A stretch of DNA of 64,000 nucleotides from JAJDOD01 sp050299835 (GCA_050299835.1 JBNKWP010000009.1:76346-140345); one strand, 5' to 3'. Positions 32,917-42,587 are shown, counted from the stretch's first letter. Numbers and translations are program-made. Notes: generated from the letters alone by a model not told the origin.

Positions 32917-34253
32917 TGCGTAACCCCCTCCACGGCTCTGCGCGCAAAACCTGTCACCGCCCGACGCCGGTCGAACAATCGGTGAGCTGCGGCGATGATG
33001 TCATCTTCGGTTACGGCCTGCAGGATGTCGGGCCAGGCCTCGATATCCTCGATGGTGAGGCCTGAAGCGAGCCCGGCACCGTAGCGGTTTGCGAGACCGT
33101 GAACATTGTCCAGCGCGTAGATTTCCGAGGCGCGGATCTGCGACTTGATACGGGCCAGCTTCTCCGGGTCGACCCCCTCTTCCAGGAACTCCGCAATCGC
33201 CGCGTCCAGATCGGCTTCCGCTTCCTCAAGCGAAACACCAGGCGCTGGAATGTTTACGAGGCTGAAGACCGTAGGATCGAGTGACAGACCCCGGTACCAG
33301 GCGGTTGCGTGGACCGAGCTTTTGTCTTCATGCTGCAGCTTGGCGGCAAGGACCGAGGTGGTCTGCGACCCACCCAGAAGCTCCGCCAGCAGCGCCACTG
33401 CCGCTGCTTCTTCCTGCGCTCCGGCGTCGCGCTCGGGCGCAAGATATGTGCGCAGCACAAGATCCTCGCCGACAAGCGGATCGGAAAACTCAAGCCGCCG
33501 TTCCGCCAACTGCGGCGGTTCGGAGGGCCGGTCGCGTTCCTCGATGAAGGGATTTGGGGGAATGGTGCCGTAATATATTTCAGCAAGCCGCCTCACCTCT
33601 TCGGGGTCCGTATCGCCCGCGACAACCAGGATCGCGTTGTTCGGTCCGTAATGCGTCTTGTAGAAGCTCTCTGCGTCTTCCAGCGTCAACGCATGTGCCT
33701 CGTGCTTCCACCCGATCACCGGGACGGAATAGGGATGGTTGAGATACTGTGCCGCGCGCATCTGTTCGTTGAAAATGGCGATCGGCTTGTTCTCCACCCG
33801 CTGATTGCGTTCCTCGATGACCACATCGCGTTCGGTTCCGATGTCCTCGGGCTTCAGTCGAAGCCCATCCATCCGGCTCGCTTCCATCGACATGACCAAC
33901 TCCAGCCGGTCTGACGCGATCCGTTGGAAATATCCGGTGTGATCGAAGGATGTGAAAGCGTTGTCGCTGCCGCCGTTCCGGTTGACCGTCTCCGACAACT
34001 CCTCCGCTTCCAGCTCGTCGGTGGCCTTGAACATCAGGTGCTCAAGGAAATGGGCGATGCCCGAAGCGCCAGGCGGTTCGTCCGCCGCCCCGGCCTTGTA
34101 CCAGACCATATGGACGACGACAGGAGCGCGATGGTTTTCGATCACGACCACCTCCAAACCGTTGTCCAGTGTGAAATAGGTGGCTTCGGCGGCGCGGATC
34201 GGGCTGGGGCCCAAGGCGACAACGGCAAGCAGGGCCAGAGCGGCGGTCCGCAT
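32913..34253 (-). CDS. M16-family zinc metallopeptidase, catalytic subunit
   Basis: A 446-residue exported peptidase. The signal peptide is MRTAALALLAVVALGPSPIRAAE; the inverted zinc motif HFLEH is at residues 68-72 (SGIAHFLEHLMFKATDEL) with the distal Glu in RDVVIEERNQRVENKP. It likely degrades peptides in the periplasm with the inactive partner encoded next. AAAGGGATGCCC places the start at the second of two ATGs (34253); frames reaching 34436 lack a site. It lies downstream of the DUF3035 lipoprotein gene. Confidence 0.93.
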   Translation of the reverse strand: MRTAALALLAVVALGPSPIRAAEATYFTLDNGLEVVVIENHRAPVVVHMVWYKAGAADEPPGASGIAHFLEHLMFKATDELEAEELSETVNRNGGSDNAFTSFDHTGYFQRIASDRLELVMSMEASRMDGLRLKPEDIGTERDVVIEERNQRVENKPIAIFNEQMRAAQYLNHPYSVPVIGWKHEAHALTLEDAESFYKTHYGPNNAILVVAGDTDPEEVRRLAEIYYGTIPPNPFIEERDRPSEPPQLAERRLEFSDPLVGEDLVLRTYLAPERDAGAQEEAAAVALLAELLGGSQTTSVLAAKLQHEDKSSVHATAWYRGLSLDPTVFSLVNIPAPGVSLEEAEADLDAAIAEFLEEGVDPEKLARIKSQIRASEIYALDNVHGLANRYGAGLASGLTIEDIEAWPDILQAVTEDDIIAAAHRLFDRRRAVTGFARRAVEGVTQ

Positions 34254-34335
34254 GGGCATCCCTTTCAATTGGTTCCCGGAAGACATGTGCCCCAATCCGC
34301 ACAGTTCAAGGCGTTGATCGCGCAGGCTTGAGCGG

Positions 34336-34860
34336 TCACTGATCCTGCGCAGGATCAGGCGGTGCGGCGGACGTGCGGATACCGGCACGGCGCAGACGTT
34401 CAAGCTCCCGGTGCTGGTCGAGCGACATCGGCTCATAAGCGCGGAAATAGACGTTCACGTTGAAAAGCCGTTCGAGCAACCGACCATCGTTCTGCCGGCG
34501 ATACTCCAGGTCCGCCGCGGCCAGGCGAGGCCGAATGTCGGGTTCAACGCCGAACCGGCCAGCATAGGCAATCAGGGCCCCATCGCCGGAAGCACGGGTC
34601 AGCACGGCAGGGTTGCCGCCCAGAGCACTCGCCACGTCAGCTTCAGGGGTCGGGTCGGTCCGGTTGGTCCCGCCCGGCGTGGGCTGGGGCAGGCTGGCCA
34701 GATCTTGCGGCATTTCAAGCGGCTTGGTCGGAAGAACCGCGAACTCATCCGGCCCCTCACCGCGTGGCTGGGAAATATTGAGCAAATCCGGATCCTTGTC
34801 GCCTCCACCGCAGGCGGACAGGACACTCACCAGACCCAGAACCAAAAACGCGCGTTGCAT
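34336..34860 (-). CDS. DUF3035 lipoprotein
   Basis: A 174-residue lipoprotein: signal peptide MQRAFLVLGLVSVLSACGGG with lipobox LSAC at about residue 17. DUF3035 pattern follows: PDEFAVLPTKPLEMPQDLASLPQPTPGGTNRTDP. The C-terminal half is charged (RPRLAAADLEYRRQNDGRLLERLFNVN). The function is unknown. It follows lspA by 27 bp; LspA itself would process its signal peptide. Confidence 0.85.
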   Translation of the reverse strand: MQRAFLVLGLVSVLSACGGGDKDPDLLNISQPRGEGPDEFAVLPTKPLEMPQDLASLPQPTPGGTNRTDPTPEADVASALGGNPAVLTRASGDGALIAYAGRFGVEPDIRPRLAAADLEYRRQNDGRLLERLFNVNVYFRAYEPMSLDQHRELERLRRAGIRTSAAPPDPAQDQ

Positions 34861-34887
34861 GACCTCTCCCATTTCGCCCCTTTTACG

Positions 34888-35379
34888 TCAGTCCGACCGC
34901 TCTGGCGAGTCGGCTGTCGACTGGGTGTCGTTGGTCAAGAGGATCAGGCCGATGGCCCCAAGAAAGATGGAAATGTCGGCGACGTTAAAGGAATACGGAT
35001 TTTCCCAACCGCAGCACGACATGTTGAGAAAGTCGGCCACGGCTCCATAAATGATCCGATCTATGACATTTCCGACCGCGCCCCCGATGACCAGCCCCGC
35101 CATGACCTGAACGATCAGTCGCGGCCGGTCGCGGTTCATCCACCAGACGACCCAGGCACAGATCACCAGCGCCAGCGCGATCAGAATCCATTTGTCTCCC
35201 AATTGAATGCCGAAATTGATGCCATCGTTCCACGCCATGCGGAAATTGATGAACGGATCCCAGATCAGCATCCCCCCGCGGTTCTTCAGATCCAGCGCAT
35301 GGACGACGATCAATTTCGTGAACTGGTCGAAGACCAGAACGACCACTGAAGTGATCCAGAGGGGGAGAAGCGCGCGCAT
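34888..35379 (-). CDS. lspA: lipoprotein signal peptidase
   Basis: A 163-residue, four-helix inner-membrane aspartyl peptidase that cleaves prolipoproteins before the lipid Cys. The two catalytic Asp are in GNVIDRIIYGAVADF and FNVADISIFLGAI, and FDQFTK is the N-terminal family mark. Its ATG overlaps the purH stop (TGATG). The gene is co-transcribed with purH and the downstream lipoprotein and M16 genes. Confidence 0.96.
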   Translation of the reverse strand: MRALLPLWITSVVVLVFDQFTKLIVVHALDLKNRGGMLIWDPFINFRMAWNDGINFGIQLGDKWILIALALVICAWVVWWMNRDRPRLIVQVMAGLVIGGAVGNVIDRIIYGAVADFLNMSCCGWENPYSFNVADISIFLGAIGLILLTNDTQSTADSPERSD

Positions 35380-36968
35380 CAGTGCCGGAAATGTCTCATG
35401 CCGGTGAAGACCATTGCAAGCCCGGCCTCGTCCGCCGCCTCGATCACGGCATCGTCGCGCATGGAACCGCCGGGCTGGATCACCGCAGTTGCGCCCGCTT
35501 CCGCCGCCGCGAGAAGCCCGTCGGGGAAGGGAAAGAACGCATCCGACGCCACGACGGAACCGACTGCCGGGCTTTCCGGCAGTCCGAGTTCCTCGGCCAT
35601 GCGTTTGGCCTTCAAGGCGGCGATGGTGGAACTGTCGACCCGGCTCATCTGGCCTGCGCCGATGCCGACTGTTGCGCCGCCCCTAGCGTAGATGATGGCG
35701 TTCGATTTGACATGTTTCGCGACGCGCCAGGCAAAAAGCAGATCGGCAATCTGGTCGTCGCCCGGTGCCTTCTTCGTTACGACCTTCAGATCGTCCGCCG
35801 AGATATGACCGATGTCATCATCCTGCACCAGCCATCCGCCGGAGACCTGCCTCACTGCCAGCCGCGCCGCATGAGGATCGGGCAGGCCGCCCGTGGTCAG
35901 AAGGCGCAGGTTCTTTTTGGCGGCGAAAACCTCTTTCGCTTCATCGGTCGCCTCGGGAGCTATCACGACTTCCGTAAAGATCTCCGAAATGGCCCGCGCG
36001 GTATCCCCGTCCAGCGTCCCGTTCAGCGCCACAATCCCACCGAAGGCCGACGTACGGTCGCAGTCGAAGGCCTTGCCGAACGCGGCGGCAAAGGTGTCCC
36101 CACGGGCGACGCCGCAAGGGTTGGCATGCTTGATGATGGCAACCGCAGGCCCGTCGCCCGGCGCGAACTCGGAAACCAGCCGGAAAGCAGCGTCGGTATC
36201 GTTGATATTGTTGTAAGACAGTTCCTTGCCCTGATGCTGCACCGCCGTCGCGACACCGGGCACGTCCTGTCCGTCCTTGTAAAAGGTAGCCGATTGATGC
36301 GGGTTCTCGCCATAACGGAGCGTCTGCGCCAGAGTTCCGGCGAAAGCCCGGCGACGAGGTGCGGACTCTTCCAGCGTCCCTGCCATCCAGGCAGAAACGG
36401 CGGCATCATAGGCACCGGTCCTCGCATAGGCGGTCAGGGCCAGCTTCTGGCGGAAAGGATAGCTCGTCTGACCGTCATGGGCGTCGAGTTCTGTCAGGAC
36501 AGAGCGGTAATCCTCCACATCGACGACGACATTGACGAAGCGATGATTTTTGGCAGCCGCCCGGATCATCGCCGGGCCGCCGATGTCGATGTTTTCAATG
36601 GCGGTGTCGTAATCCGCACCGGCAGCAACCGTCGCCTCGAACGGGTAGAGATTGACCACCAGCAGGTCGATCGGACCTATTTCGTGCTCATTCATCGACC
36701 GGACATGATCTTCATCATCCCGAAGCGCCAGCAAACCGCCATGAACGACCGGATGCAGCGTCTTGACCCGCCCGTCCATCATCTCCGGGAACCCGGTCAG
36801 ATCGGCGACATCGGCGACCTTCAGCCCGGCCTCGCGCAGGGTCTTTGCCGTACCACCCGTAGAGATCAGCTCTATGCCGCGCGCGGCAAGCGCCGTTGCG
36901 AAATCTACCAGCCCAGTCTTGTCGGAAACGGAAAGAAGGGCGCGGCGCACCGGTTGCAAATCGTCCAT
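35379..36968 (-). CDS. purH: bifunctional AICAR formyltransferase/IMP cyclohydrolase
   Basis: A 529-residue PurH that carries out the last two steps of IMP synthesis. The N-terminal cyclohydrolase (MGS) domain starts RRALLSVSDKTGLVDFA with ELISTGGTAKTLREAG and DGRVKTLHPVVHGG; the C-terminal transformylase contains LRYGENPHQSATFY, KHANPCGVA and SDAFFPFPDG. It is full length. It follows the heparinase-like gene by 16 bp. A 531-codon open frame antisense to it is a GC artefact. Confidence 0.98.
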   Translation of the reverse strand: MDDLQPVRRALLSVSDKTGLVDFATALAARGIELISTGGTAKTLREAGLKVADVADLTGFPEMMDGRVKTLHPVVHGGLLALRDDEDHVRSMNEHEIGPIDLLVVNLYPFEATVAAGADYDTAIENIDIGGPAMIRAAAKNHRFVNVVVDVEDYRSVLTELDAHDGQTSYPFRQKLALTAYARTGAYDAAVSAWMAGTLEESAPRRRAFAGTLAQTLRYGENPHQSATFYKDGQDVPGVATAVQHQGKELSYNNINDTDAAFRLVSEFAPGDGPAVAIIKHANPCGVARGDTFAAAFGKAFDCDRTSAFGGIVALNGTLDGDTARAISEIFTEVVIAPEATDEAKEVFAAKKNLRLLTTGGLPDPHAARLAVRQVSGGWLVQDDDIGHISADDLKVVTKKAPGDDQIADLLFAWRVAKHVKSNAIIYARGGATVGIGAGQMSRVDSSTIAALKAKRMAEELGLPESPAVGSVVASDAFFPFPDGLLAAAEAGATAVIQPGGSMRDDAVIEAADEAGLAMVFTGMRHFRH

Positions 36969-36984
36969 GTCGTCTGAAGTCCTC

Positions 36985-38742
36985 TCAGGTCACACTTGCC
37001 AGCGCCGAGGTCTCCTCCACCTCGAAGTCGCGGACCGCGTTCGGCGTGTCCTGAGTCTTCGCAAGGGACCAGCTGACGCGGGTGGCATACTCCACTACGT
37101 GGCCGGATAGAACCACTTGTTTGGTCGCACGCGGGCTCAGGCGGCTTTTCTCAAGATAAACGCTCGATTCCAGGCTCAGTTCCACCGGTCCCTCGAAGCG
37201 AAACACCCAGACTTCACTGCTTTTCAGCACCATCGAGACCGCGTGACCATTCATATCGAGCGTCGCATCGACGTCCGGATGAAGATGGAACCGGATCGTG
37301 AAGGGGATGCCGCTCAGCCGCGATTTGTCGAACATCATGTCAAACCGCTTCTTGCCGTTGTTCTCCCGCGCGATCAGCACATCTTCGCCACGCAGGGCGC
37401 GCCCGTCGAACCCGACATGAAGGGTGCGGATATGCGTCAGACCATGGGTCGATATATAGCCGTCATGGCCAACCACGACGCGCGTACCGCCTTCGACTTC
37501 GGCACGCTCGAACCCGACCTCCTTCGGCACGTCGATCAACAATTCGCTGTCATCGGAATTCTTGTCCCCGGCCGCGCCGAGCCGGGACGAGGAATAGCCT
37601 TCGATGCCGAGCGTAGAATGACTTGGCGTCGCCCGCCCGGCCCTTCGCCAACTGCGCCCGAAAGTGGCGCCCGAGCCGCAATTAACGATCAAGGGCCTGC
37701 GACCGGACGTGACCTCCATCGCCAGCGTCGACGCATGGGCATTGGCCGAGGCTGCCTGGGCGGGGGGAGGGGCGGCGTCGATGATGATGCTCGTGCGCCC
37801 GTGGGAGATCCGGGCGTACCCCATCGCCCGATCATGACTGGGTGCGCCCCGGACGCCTGCGGTTGCCAGGGCGCGGTCAAGCCGGCCGTCCATCCCACGT
37901 CCGCCACCGTGGAACCGTGCGAGGCTGCCATCGGAATGGCGGAGCGCCCGCAGAACGGGTGCGATGGCGACGATCGCCTTCGTCACTTCCTCGGGAGGGA
38001 CACCTCCGGAATCGCGCAGCGCATCCGCAGCCCAGTTTAAAAGCGTAAAGACTTCAAGCAGTTCCTCGGGATTGCGCGTAACCAGACCGCCTTGCGGGTC
38101 AACCTCTGTCACGCATTCCCGTGCCAGTGCCCGTGCCGCCGATCCCACATACCGGTCCATGCCTTCAAGTGAGAGGCCCGCATAGATCAGTCCCGTCAGA
38201 GCCTCGAACCGGGGAAGGCCCGGCGAGGCGGCCTTCCAGCGCCGGGACAGGAACACCGTTTGCTGTGACAGGGCTTTGAAGAACGCGGTGCTGACCGCGC
38301 CCTCTTGACCGTTTAACAAGAGAATTGAATGGTTTATCCATCGGATGAGCCGCCGCCCGGTCAGGTCAGGTGTCCAGCCCGGCCCCTGCCCGCCCGCGAA
38401 ACGCCGGACCCATTCATGGGTCCAGTCTTGAGCGTTTTTCGCGCCGTGCATGTCGCCCACCGCCGCGAGATCGTCGAGCCAGGTGAAACCGTGGAGTTCG
38501 GTCTCAAAAGCCTCGTCCGGCATCGGCAGATCCCAAATCGAGGTCTTCTGCGCCTGAACGAGGTAGCCCGCAAAAAGAAAATTGCCGCCGTTGATCTGAC
38601 GACCACGGGAATAGCTGCCGATGGTGCGCGGCTCGGGAGTGGAGGTAAATGCCTTTGCGGCATGAGAAAATCGTGCCCGACGGGCGTGCCATCGGTTCAG
38701 GAATTTCGTCTTCTTCGTGGACCAGCTTTCGTTGTTTGCCAA
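36985..38742 (-). CDS. heparinase II/III-like family protein
   Basis: A 585-residue protein of the heparinase II/III group. The N-terminal part is alpha-helical (FTWLDDLAAVGDMHGAKNAQDW, WTPDLTGRRLIRWINHSILL, then a toroid-like region); the C-terminal beta domain contains GYARISHGRTSIIIDA, THIRTLHVGFDGRALRGED and IPFTIRFHLHPDV. In this group the enzyme cleaves acidic polysaccharides, but the roseobacter gene between rsmB and purH has no proven substrate. The likely start is TTG at 38742 after GGGGCGGACG. Confidence 0.85.
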   Translation of the reverse strand: MANNESWSTKKTKFLNRWHARRARFSHAAKAFTSTPEPRTIGSYSRGRQINGGNFLFAGYLVQAQKTSIWDLPMPDEAFETELHGFTWLDDLAAVGDMHGAKNAQDWTHEWVRRFAGGQGPGWTPDLTGRRLIRWINHSILLLNGQEGAVSTAFFKALSQQTVFLSRRWKAASPGLPRFEALTGLIYAGLSLEGMDRYVGSAARALARECVTEVDPQGGLVTRNPEELLEVFTLLNWAADALRDSGGVPPEEVTKAIVAIAPVLRALRHSDGSLARFHGGGRGMDGRLDRALATAGVRGAPSHDRAMGYARISHGRTSIIIDAAPPPAQAASANAHASTLAMEVTSGRRPLIVNCGSGATFGRSWRRAGRATPSHSTLGIEGYSSSRLGAAGDKNSDDSELLIDVPKEVGFERAEVEGGTRVVVGHDGYISTHGLTHIRTLHVGFDGRALRGEDVLIARENNGKKRFDMMFDKSRLSGIPFTIRFHLHPDVDATLDMNGHAVSMVLKSSEVWVFRFEGPVELSLESSVYLEKSRLSPRATKQVVLSGHVVEYATRVSWSLAKTQDTPNAVRDFEVEETSALASVT

Positions 38743-38814
38743 CGTCCGCCCCGCCTCTGCTGCTGCCCGTTTTTCAGGTCTTGGCAGGGAGAATACCTGC
38801 TTCCTGCGGGCCTG

Positions 38815-40059
38815 TCATGGCTGTTTTTCAAGGAGAGCGATGAAAAACCCGTCAATGCCGCCCTTGTCTTCCCACTGATCGGGACGGATGCGCAGGCCCT
38901 GCGGGACCGGCCATAGCGGGTCATCGGTCTCTGGCAGGGCAGTTGTAAACAACTGATTTCGCGAAAGAAAACTTTCGATCTGCTCTTCCCCTTCCTCTGG
39001 CAGAAGAGAGCAGGTGCAATAGACCAGCCGTCCTCCGGGGCGGACCAAAGTCGCCGCCTTGTCGAGCATTCGGGCCTGAAGTTCGACCAGTTTGGCGATG
39101 CCAGATCCGTCTCGGGCATAGCCCAGATCCGGGTGGCGTCTGAGGGTTCCGGTGGCGGAACAGGGGGCGTCCAGAAGCACCGCGTCGAAGGGGGTTTCCG
39201 GGGTCCAGTCGAGGGCGTCTGCCACGATCGTTTTGGCGTAAAGCCCTGTTCTGGCAAGGTTTTCTGACACCCGCACCATCCGAGATTCCGAGATGTCGAG
39301 GGCCGTCACCTCCGCCCCTGCGGCTGCAAGCTGCATGGTCTTGCCGCCGGGCGCCGCGCAGAGGTCCAGAATTTTCTCGCCTTTCCGGGGGTTTAGGACC
39401 CTTGCAGCGACGGCGGCGCCGGCGTCCTGCACCCACCATGCGCCTTCGGCGTAGCCCGGCAGAGCGGAAACGTGAACGCCGGGGGCCAGGCGCAATGAGC
39501 CTCCAGGCATCACTGTGGCGTCAAGTTTTTCTTTCCATGTCAGTGCGTTAGCCCGACACGTCAGGTCGAGTGGCGGGCGCGTTGCGTGGACGCGCTCCAT
39601 GGCTTCGACCGCTTGTTTCCCCCATGCCTTCACCAGTTGCTTGCGTAGCCATTTCGGCGTCTGCGGGATGGGAAGTGCGGACCAATCGACCTCACGACGC
39701 AAGATGTTGCGGAGGACGCCGTTGACCATACCGGATTTGGAGCGCGTGACGTTGGACACTGCGGCATCGACCACACCGTGGGGCGCGGACTCTTCGACGT
39801 AGAGTTCATAGAGGGCGAGACGGAGCGCGTTCATTACCGGATCTTCAGGTTTCATCCGGACATGCGGGCCGAGAACGCGGTCGGAGCGGTTGGCCCAGCG
39901 CAGCGCCTCGGTCGCAAGGCGGCCGGCGCGGGCGGCCTCTTGCGGGGCTAACTTGCTGGTTTCACGAGACAAAACATCGCCCAGTGTCGCGCCCTGTTCG
40001 GTCACGGCGGTCATGGCGCGGATTGCCGCGGCCCTTGCGTCTCGTCCTTCTTCGCTCAT
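38815..40059 (-). CDS. rsmB: 16S rRNA m5C methyltransferase, RsmB-like
   Basis: A 414-residue RNA methyltransferase. An NusB-like N-terminal domain (AIRAMTAVTEQGATLGDVLS...APHGVVDAAVSNV) precedes the SAM domain with DLCAAPGGKTMQLAA, the catalytic Cys pairs in LLDAPCSATGTLRRHPD and YCTCSLLPEEGEEQ. This is the layout of RsmB (C967). AGGACGC precedes ATG 40059; a longer frame overlaps the divergent SDHAF4 gene. The heparinase-like gene follows 72 bp later. Confidence 0.92.
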   Translation of the reverse strand: MSEEGRDARAAAIRAMTAVTEQGATLGDVLSRETSKLAPQEAARAGRLATEALRWANRSDRVLGPHVRMKPEDPVMNALRLALYELYVEESAPHGVVDAAVSNVTRSKSGMVNGVLRNILRREVDWSALPIPQTPKWLRKQLVKAWGKQAVEAMERVHATRPPLDLTCRANALTWKEKLDATVMPGGSLRLAPGVHVSALPGYAEGAWWVQDAGAAVAARVLNPRKGEKILDLCAAPGGKTMQLAAAGAEVTALDISESRMVRVSENLARTGLYAKTIVADALDWTPETPFDAVLLDAPCSATGTLRRHPDLGYARDGSGIAKLVELQARMLDKAATLVRPGGRLVYCTCSLLPEEGEEQIESFLSRNQLFTTALPETDDPLWPVPQGLRIRPDQWEDKGGIDGFFIALLEKQP

Positions 40060-40105
40060 GCGTCCTGCCTTGATTGCAACCGCGCGAGCGTTATACCAAT
40101 CGCTC

Positions 40106-40282
40106 ATGAGCGACAAGAAACCCGAAGTGCCCCCTGAAGCGACACGCGCGTTGGCGGAAGCCGAGGAGCGGCGGAAGAAAGCCGAAAACGTCAAACTTCC
40201 CAAGGAGTTGGGTGGGCGCGACGGGCCGGAGCCGGTGCGTTATGGCGATTGGGAGAAGAAGGGCATCGCGGTCGATTTCTGA
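40106..40282 (+). CDS. DUF1674/SDHAF4-like succinate dehydrogenase assembly factor
   Basis: A 58-residue protein, MSDKKPEVPPEATRALAEAE, ending GPEPVRYGDWEKKGIAVDF. That C-terminal motif defines DUF1674/SDHAF4, which helps assemble the flavinated SdhA subunit. It is cytoplasmic and highly charged. It is divergent from rsmB with 46 bp between starts. The gap after it (40283-40437) shows repeated GTACC words but no gene I can support. Confidence 0.92.
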   Translation: MSDKKPEVPPEATRALAEAEERRKKAENVKLPKELGGRDGPEPVRYGDWEKKGIAVDF

Positions 40283-40437
40283 GGCCGCGTGAAAGTTACC
40301 GGTGTCTGAAGGGATGTACCGGCAGGAATTTGTTCATGTCCTCGAACGTACAAGTGCCGTGCACTTTTGTACCACTTTTCGAAGGTCCCCAAACCGTTTT
40401 GTACCATCGACCGTTCGCTGGAATTAGCGAAGGGTAA

Positions 40438-40483
40438 AAGCATCTCTTCGAAGAGATGCTTCACGAGTGTTCGAACACTCGTG
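40438..40483 (-). repeat. tandem perfect palindromes after the ABC ATPase gene
   Basis: A perfect 24-bp palindrome (40438-40461, arms AAGCATCTCTTC) and a perfect 22-bp palindrome (40462-40483, arms CACGAGTGTTC) abut exactly; both are centred on TTCGAA. They start 1 bp after the ATPase stop on the minus strand and the second is followed by TTTT, so the pair can act as a terminator. Confidence 0.8.
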
Positions 40484-40484
40484 T

Positions 40485-42566
40485 CTATTCGGCGGCGATG
40501 GTGATGACGGGTTCCATGCCGTTCAGTTCCTCTTCCGAGAGGTGGCATTTGATCTGGTGACCGCCCTGGATCGTGCGCATCGGCGGCACGTCCTTTTCGC
40601 AGAGACCGCCCGGCACTTTCGACTTCCAGCCGCAGCGCGTCTGGAACGGGCAACCCGGCGGCGGGTTCATGGCGGACGGAATGTCGCCTTCGAGCACGAT
40701 GTGCTTTTTCTTCACACTGGTGTCCGCGATCGGCACGGCGGAGAGCAGCGCTTCGGTATAGGGATGATAGGGCGGGGCGAAGACCTGATTGGTGTCGCCG
40801 ATTTCGACCACGTGCCCCAGATACATGACCATCACCCGGTCCGCGAGATAGCGCACGATGGAGAGGTCGTGGGAGATGAAGAGAAGCGTCGTCTTCTGGG
40901 TCCGCTGGATGTCCATTAAAAGGTCGGTGACGGCGGCCTGAACGGAGACATCTAGGGCGGAGACGGGTTCATCGGCCACCACGATCTTGGCGTCACCGGC
41001 AAAGGCGCGGGCGATGCCGACGCGCTGTTTCTGGCCGCCCGACAACTGGCGCGGCATCCGCGTGGCGAATTCGCGGGGCAGTTTCACCAGGTCGAGCAGT
41101 TCGAGCATCCGCTGCTCGCGGTCTGCTTCACTGTTGCCGATGCCGAAGATCTCCAGCGCGCGGATGATCTGCCGCCCGACGGTCATTGACGGGTTGAGCG
41201 TGTCGAACGGGTTCTGGAACACCATCTGGACGGAGGAAACGGTGCGCGTGTCGCGGTTTTCGATGGGGGTATCGTGGATCGACTGGTTGTAGAGCAGGAT
41301 CTTTCCATCGGTCGCGGTTTCCAGCCCCATGAGGACCTTGGCGAAGGTGGATTTGCCGCAGCCGGATTCGCCGACGATGGCGAGGGTTTCGGATTCGCGG
41401 GCCTCGAAGGTGAGGCTTTCATTGGCCTTGACCACCTTGGTGTCGCCGCCGAAGAGCGCGTTGGCGTTAACCTCGTAGTACTTGCGCAGGTCCTCCATTC
41501 GGAGGACGACTTCGCCCGGTGCGACTTTTTCGGTCGTCACGCTGGCAGCGATGGGGGCGTTCCAGTCGATTTCCTGGAACTTCAGGCAGCGGGTGGTGTG
41601 GCGGTCATCGCCGGACACTTTCTGCATCTTGATGTCATGGGCATCGCAGCGCCCGGCCTCGAAATAGTCGCAGCGGGGGCCGAAATTGCAGCCGGGCGGG
41701 CGTTCGTGCGGGAGCGGGAAGTTGCCGGGGATGGCGACCAGTGGCCTTGCGTTCTTGTCGGCGCCCGGCAGCGGGATCGAGCGGAAGAGCGCCTGGGTGT
41801 AGGGATGCTGCATCTCGTCGAAGACGTCTTCGATGGAGCCGGTTTCCACCGCTTCGCCGGAATACATGACGCAGAGGCGGTCGCAGGTTTCCAAGACCAG
41901 CCCGAGGTTGTGGCTGATAAACAGCATCGAGGTGCCGTATTTCTTGCCCAGATCCTTGACCAGATCGACCACGGCGGCCTCCACCGTCACGTCGAGCGCG
42001 GTGGTGGGTTCGTCGAGGATCAGGAGCGAGGGGTTGGCCATCAACGCCATGGCGATGACGATGCGCTGCTGCTGGCCGCCGGAAAGCTGGTGCGGGTAGC
42101 TGTTCAGCATCCGCTCGGGGTCGGGCAGGCGCACGTCGGTGACGACTTCGAGGGCGCGTTTGCGGGCCTCAGTCTCGTCCACGCCTTCGTGGATCATCGG
42201 CACTTCCATCAGTTGCTTGCCGATCTTCATCGCCGGGTTCAGCGAGGCCATGGGCTCCTGGTAGATCATGGCGATCTCGTTGCCGCGAATGTCGCGGAGT
42301 TCTTCGGCGCTCATCTCGTTCAGGTCGCGGCCCTTGAACTTGATGGTGCCGCCAACGATGCGGCCGTTGACGCCGAGATCCTGCATGACGCCAAGGGCAA
42401 CGGTGGATTTGCCGCAGCCGGATTCGCCGACAAGGCCCATGGCTTCGCCGGGTTGCACGGTACAGGAGAAGTCCATGACGGCGGGGATTTCCCTCAGCCG
42501 GGTGAAGAAGCTGATGGAGAGCTGGTCGATCTCGAGGATCGGGCCGTCATAGTCCCGTTTGGTCAT
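40485..42566 (-). CDS. peptide-type ABC transporter, fused double ATP-binding protein
   Basis: A 693-residue protein with two complete ABC ATPases fused head to tail (DppD+DppF like). The first has GESGCGKSTVALGV, LSGGQQQRI and LLILDEPTTALD; the second GESGCGKSTFAKVL, LSGGQKQRV and IVVADEPVSALD. Each ends with an oligopeptide-type C-terminal motif with a Cys cluster (CNFGPRCDYFEAGRCD; CPFQTRCGWKSKVPGGLC). It energises the two permeases encoded upstream. AAAGGAACC precedes ATG 42566. Confidence 0.93.
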   Translation of the reverse strand: MTKRDYDGPILEIDQLSISFFTRLREIPAVMDFSCTVQPGEAMGLVGESGCGKSTVALGVMQDLGVNGRIVGGTIKFKGRDLNEMSAEELRDIRGNEIAMIYQEPMASLNPAMKIGKQLMEVPMIHEGVDETEARKRALEVVTDVRLPDPERMLNSYPHQLSGGQQQRIVIAMALMANPSLLILDEPTTALDVTVEAAVVDLVKDLGKKYGTSMLFISHNLGLVLETCDRLCVMYSGEAVETGSIEDVFDEMQHPYTQALFRSIPLPGADKNARPLVAIPGNFPLPHERPPGCNFGPRCDYFEAGRCDAHDIKMQKVSGDDRHTTRCLKFQEIDWNAPIAASVTTEKVAPGEVVLRMEDLRKYYEVNANALFGGDTKVVKANESLTFEARESETLAIVGESGCGKSTFAKVLMGLETATDGKILLYNQSIHDTPIENRDTRTVSSVQMVFQNPFDTLNPSMTVGRQIIRALEIFGIGNSEADREQRMLELLDLVKLPREFATRMPRQLSGGQKQRVGIARAFAGDAKIVVADEPVSALDVSVQAAVTDLLMDIQRTQKTTLLFISHDLSIVRYLADRVMVMYLGHVVEIGDTNQVFAPPYHPYTEALLSAVPIADTSVKKKHIVLEGDIPSAMNPPPGCPFQTRCGWKSKVPGGLCEKDVPPMRTIQGGHQIKCHLSEEELNGMEPVITIAAE

Positions 42567-42587
42567 GCTGTGGTTCCTTTGTTGCGC

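Noticed and set aside
35382..36977. 531-codon open frame on the + strand
   Set aside because: Exactly antisense to purH; no ribosome site and no family pattern. Such frames are common in GC-rich DNA.
40240..40653. Minus-strand frame of 137 codons across the palindromes
   Set aside because: It runs through the ATPase C-terminal end, two perfect palindromes and the SDHAF4 gene, has no ribosome site and no family pattern.
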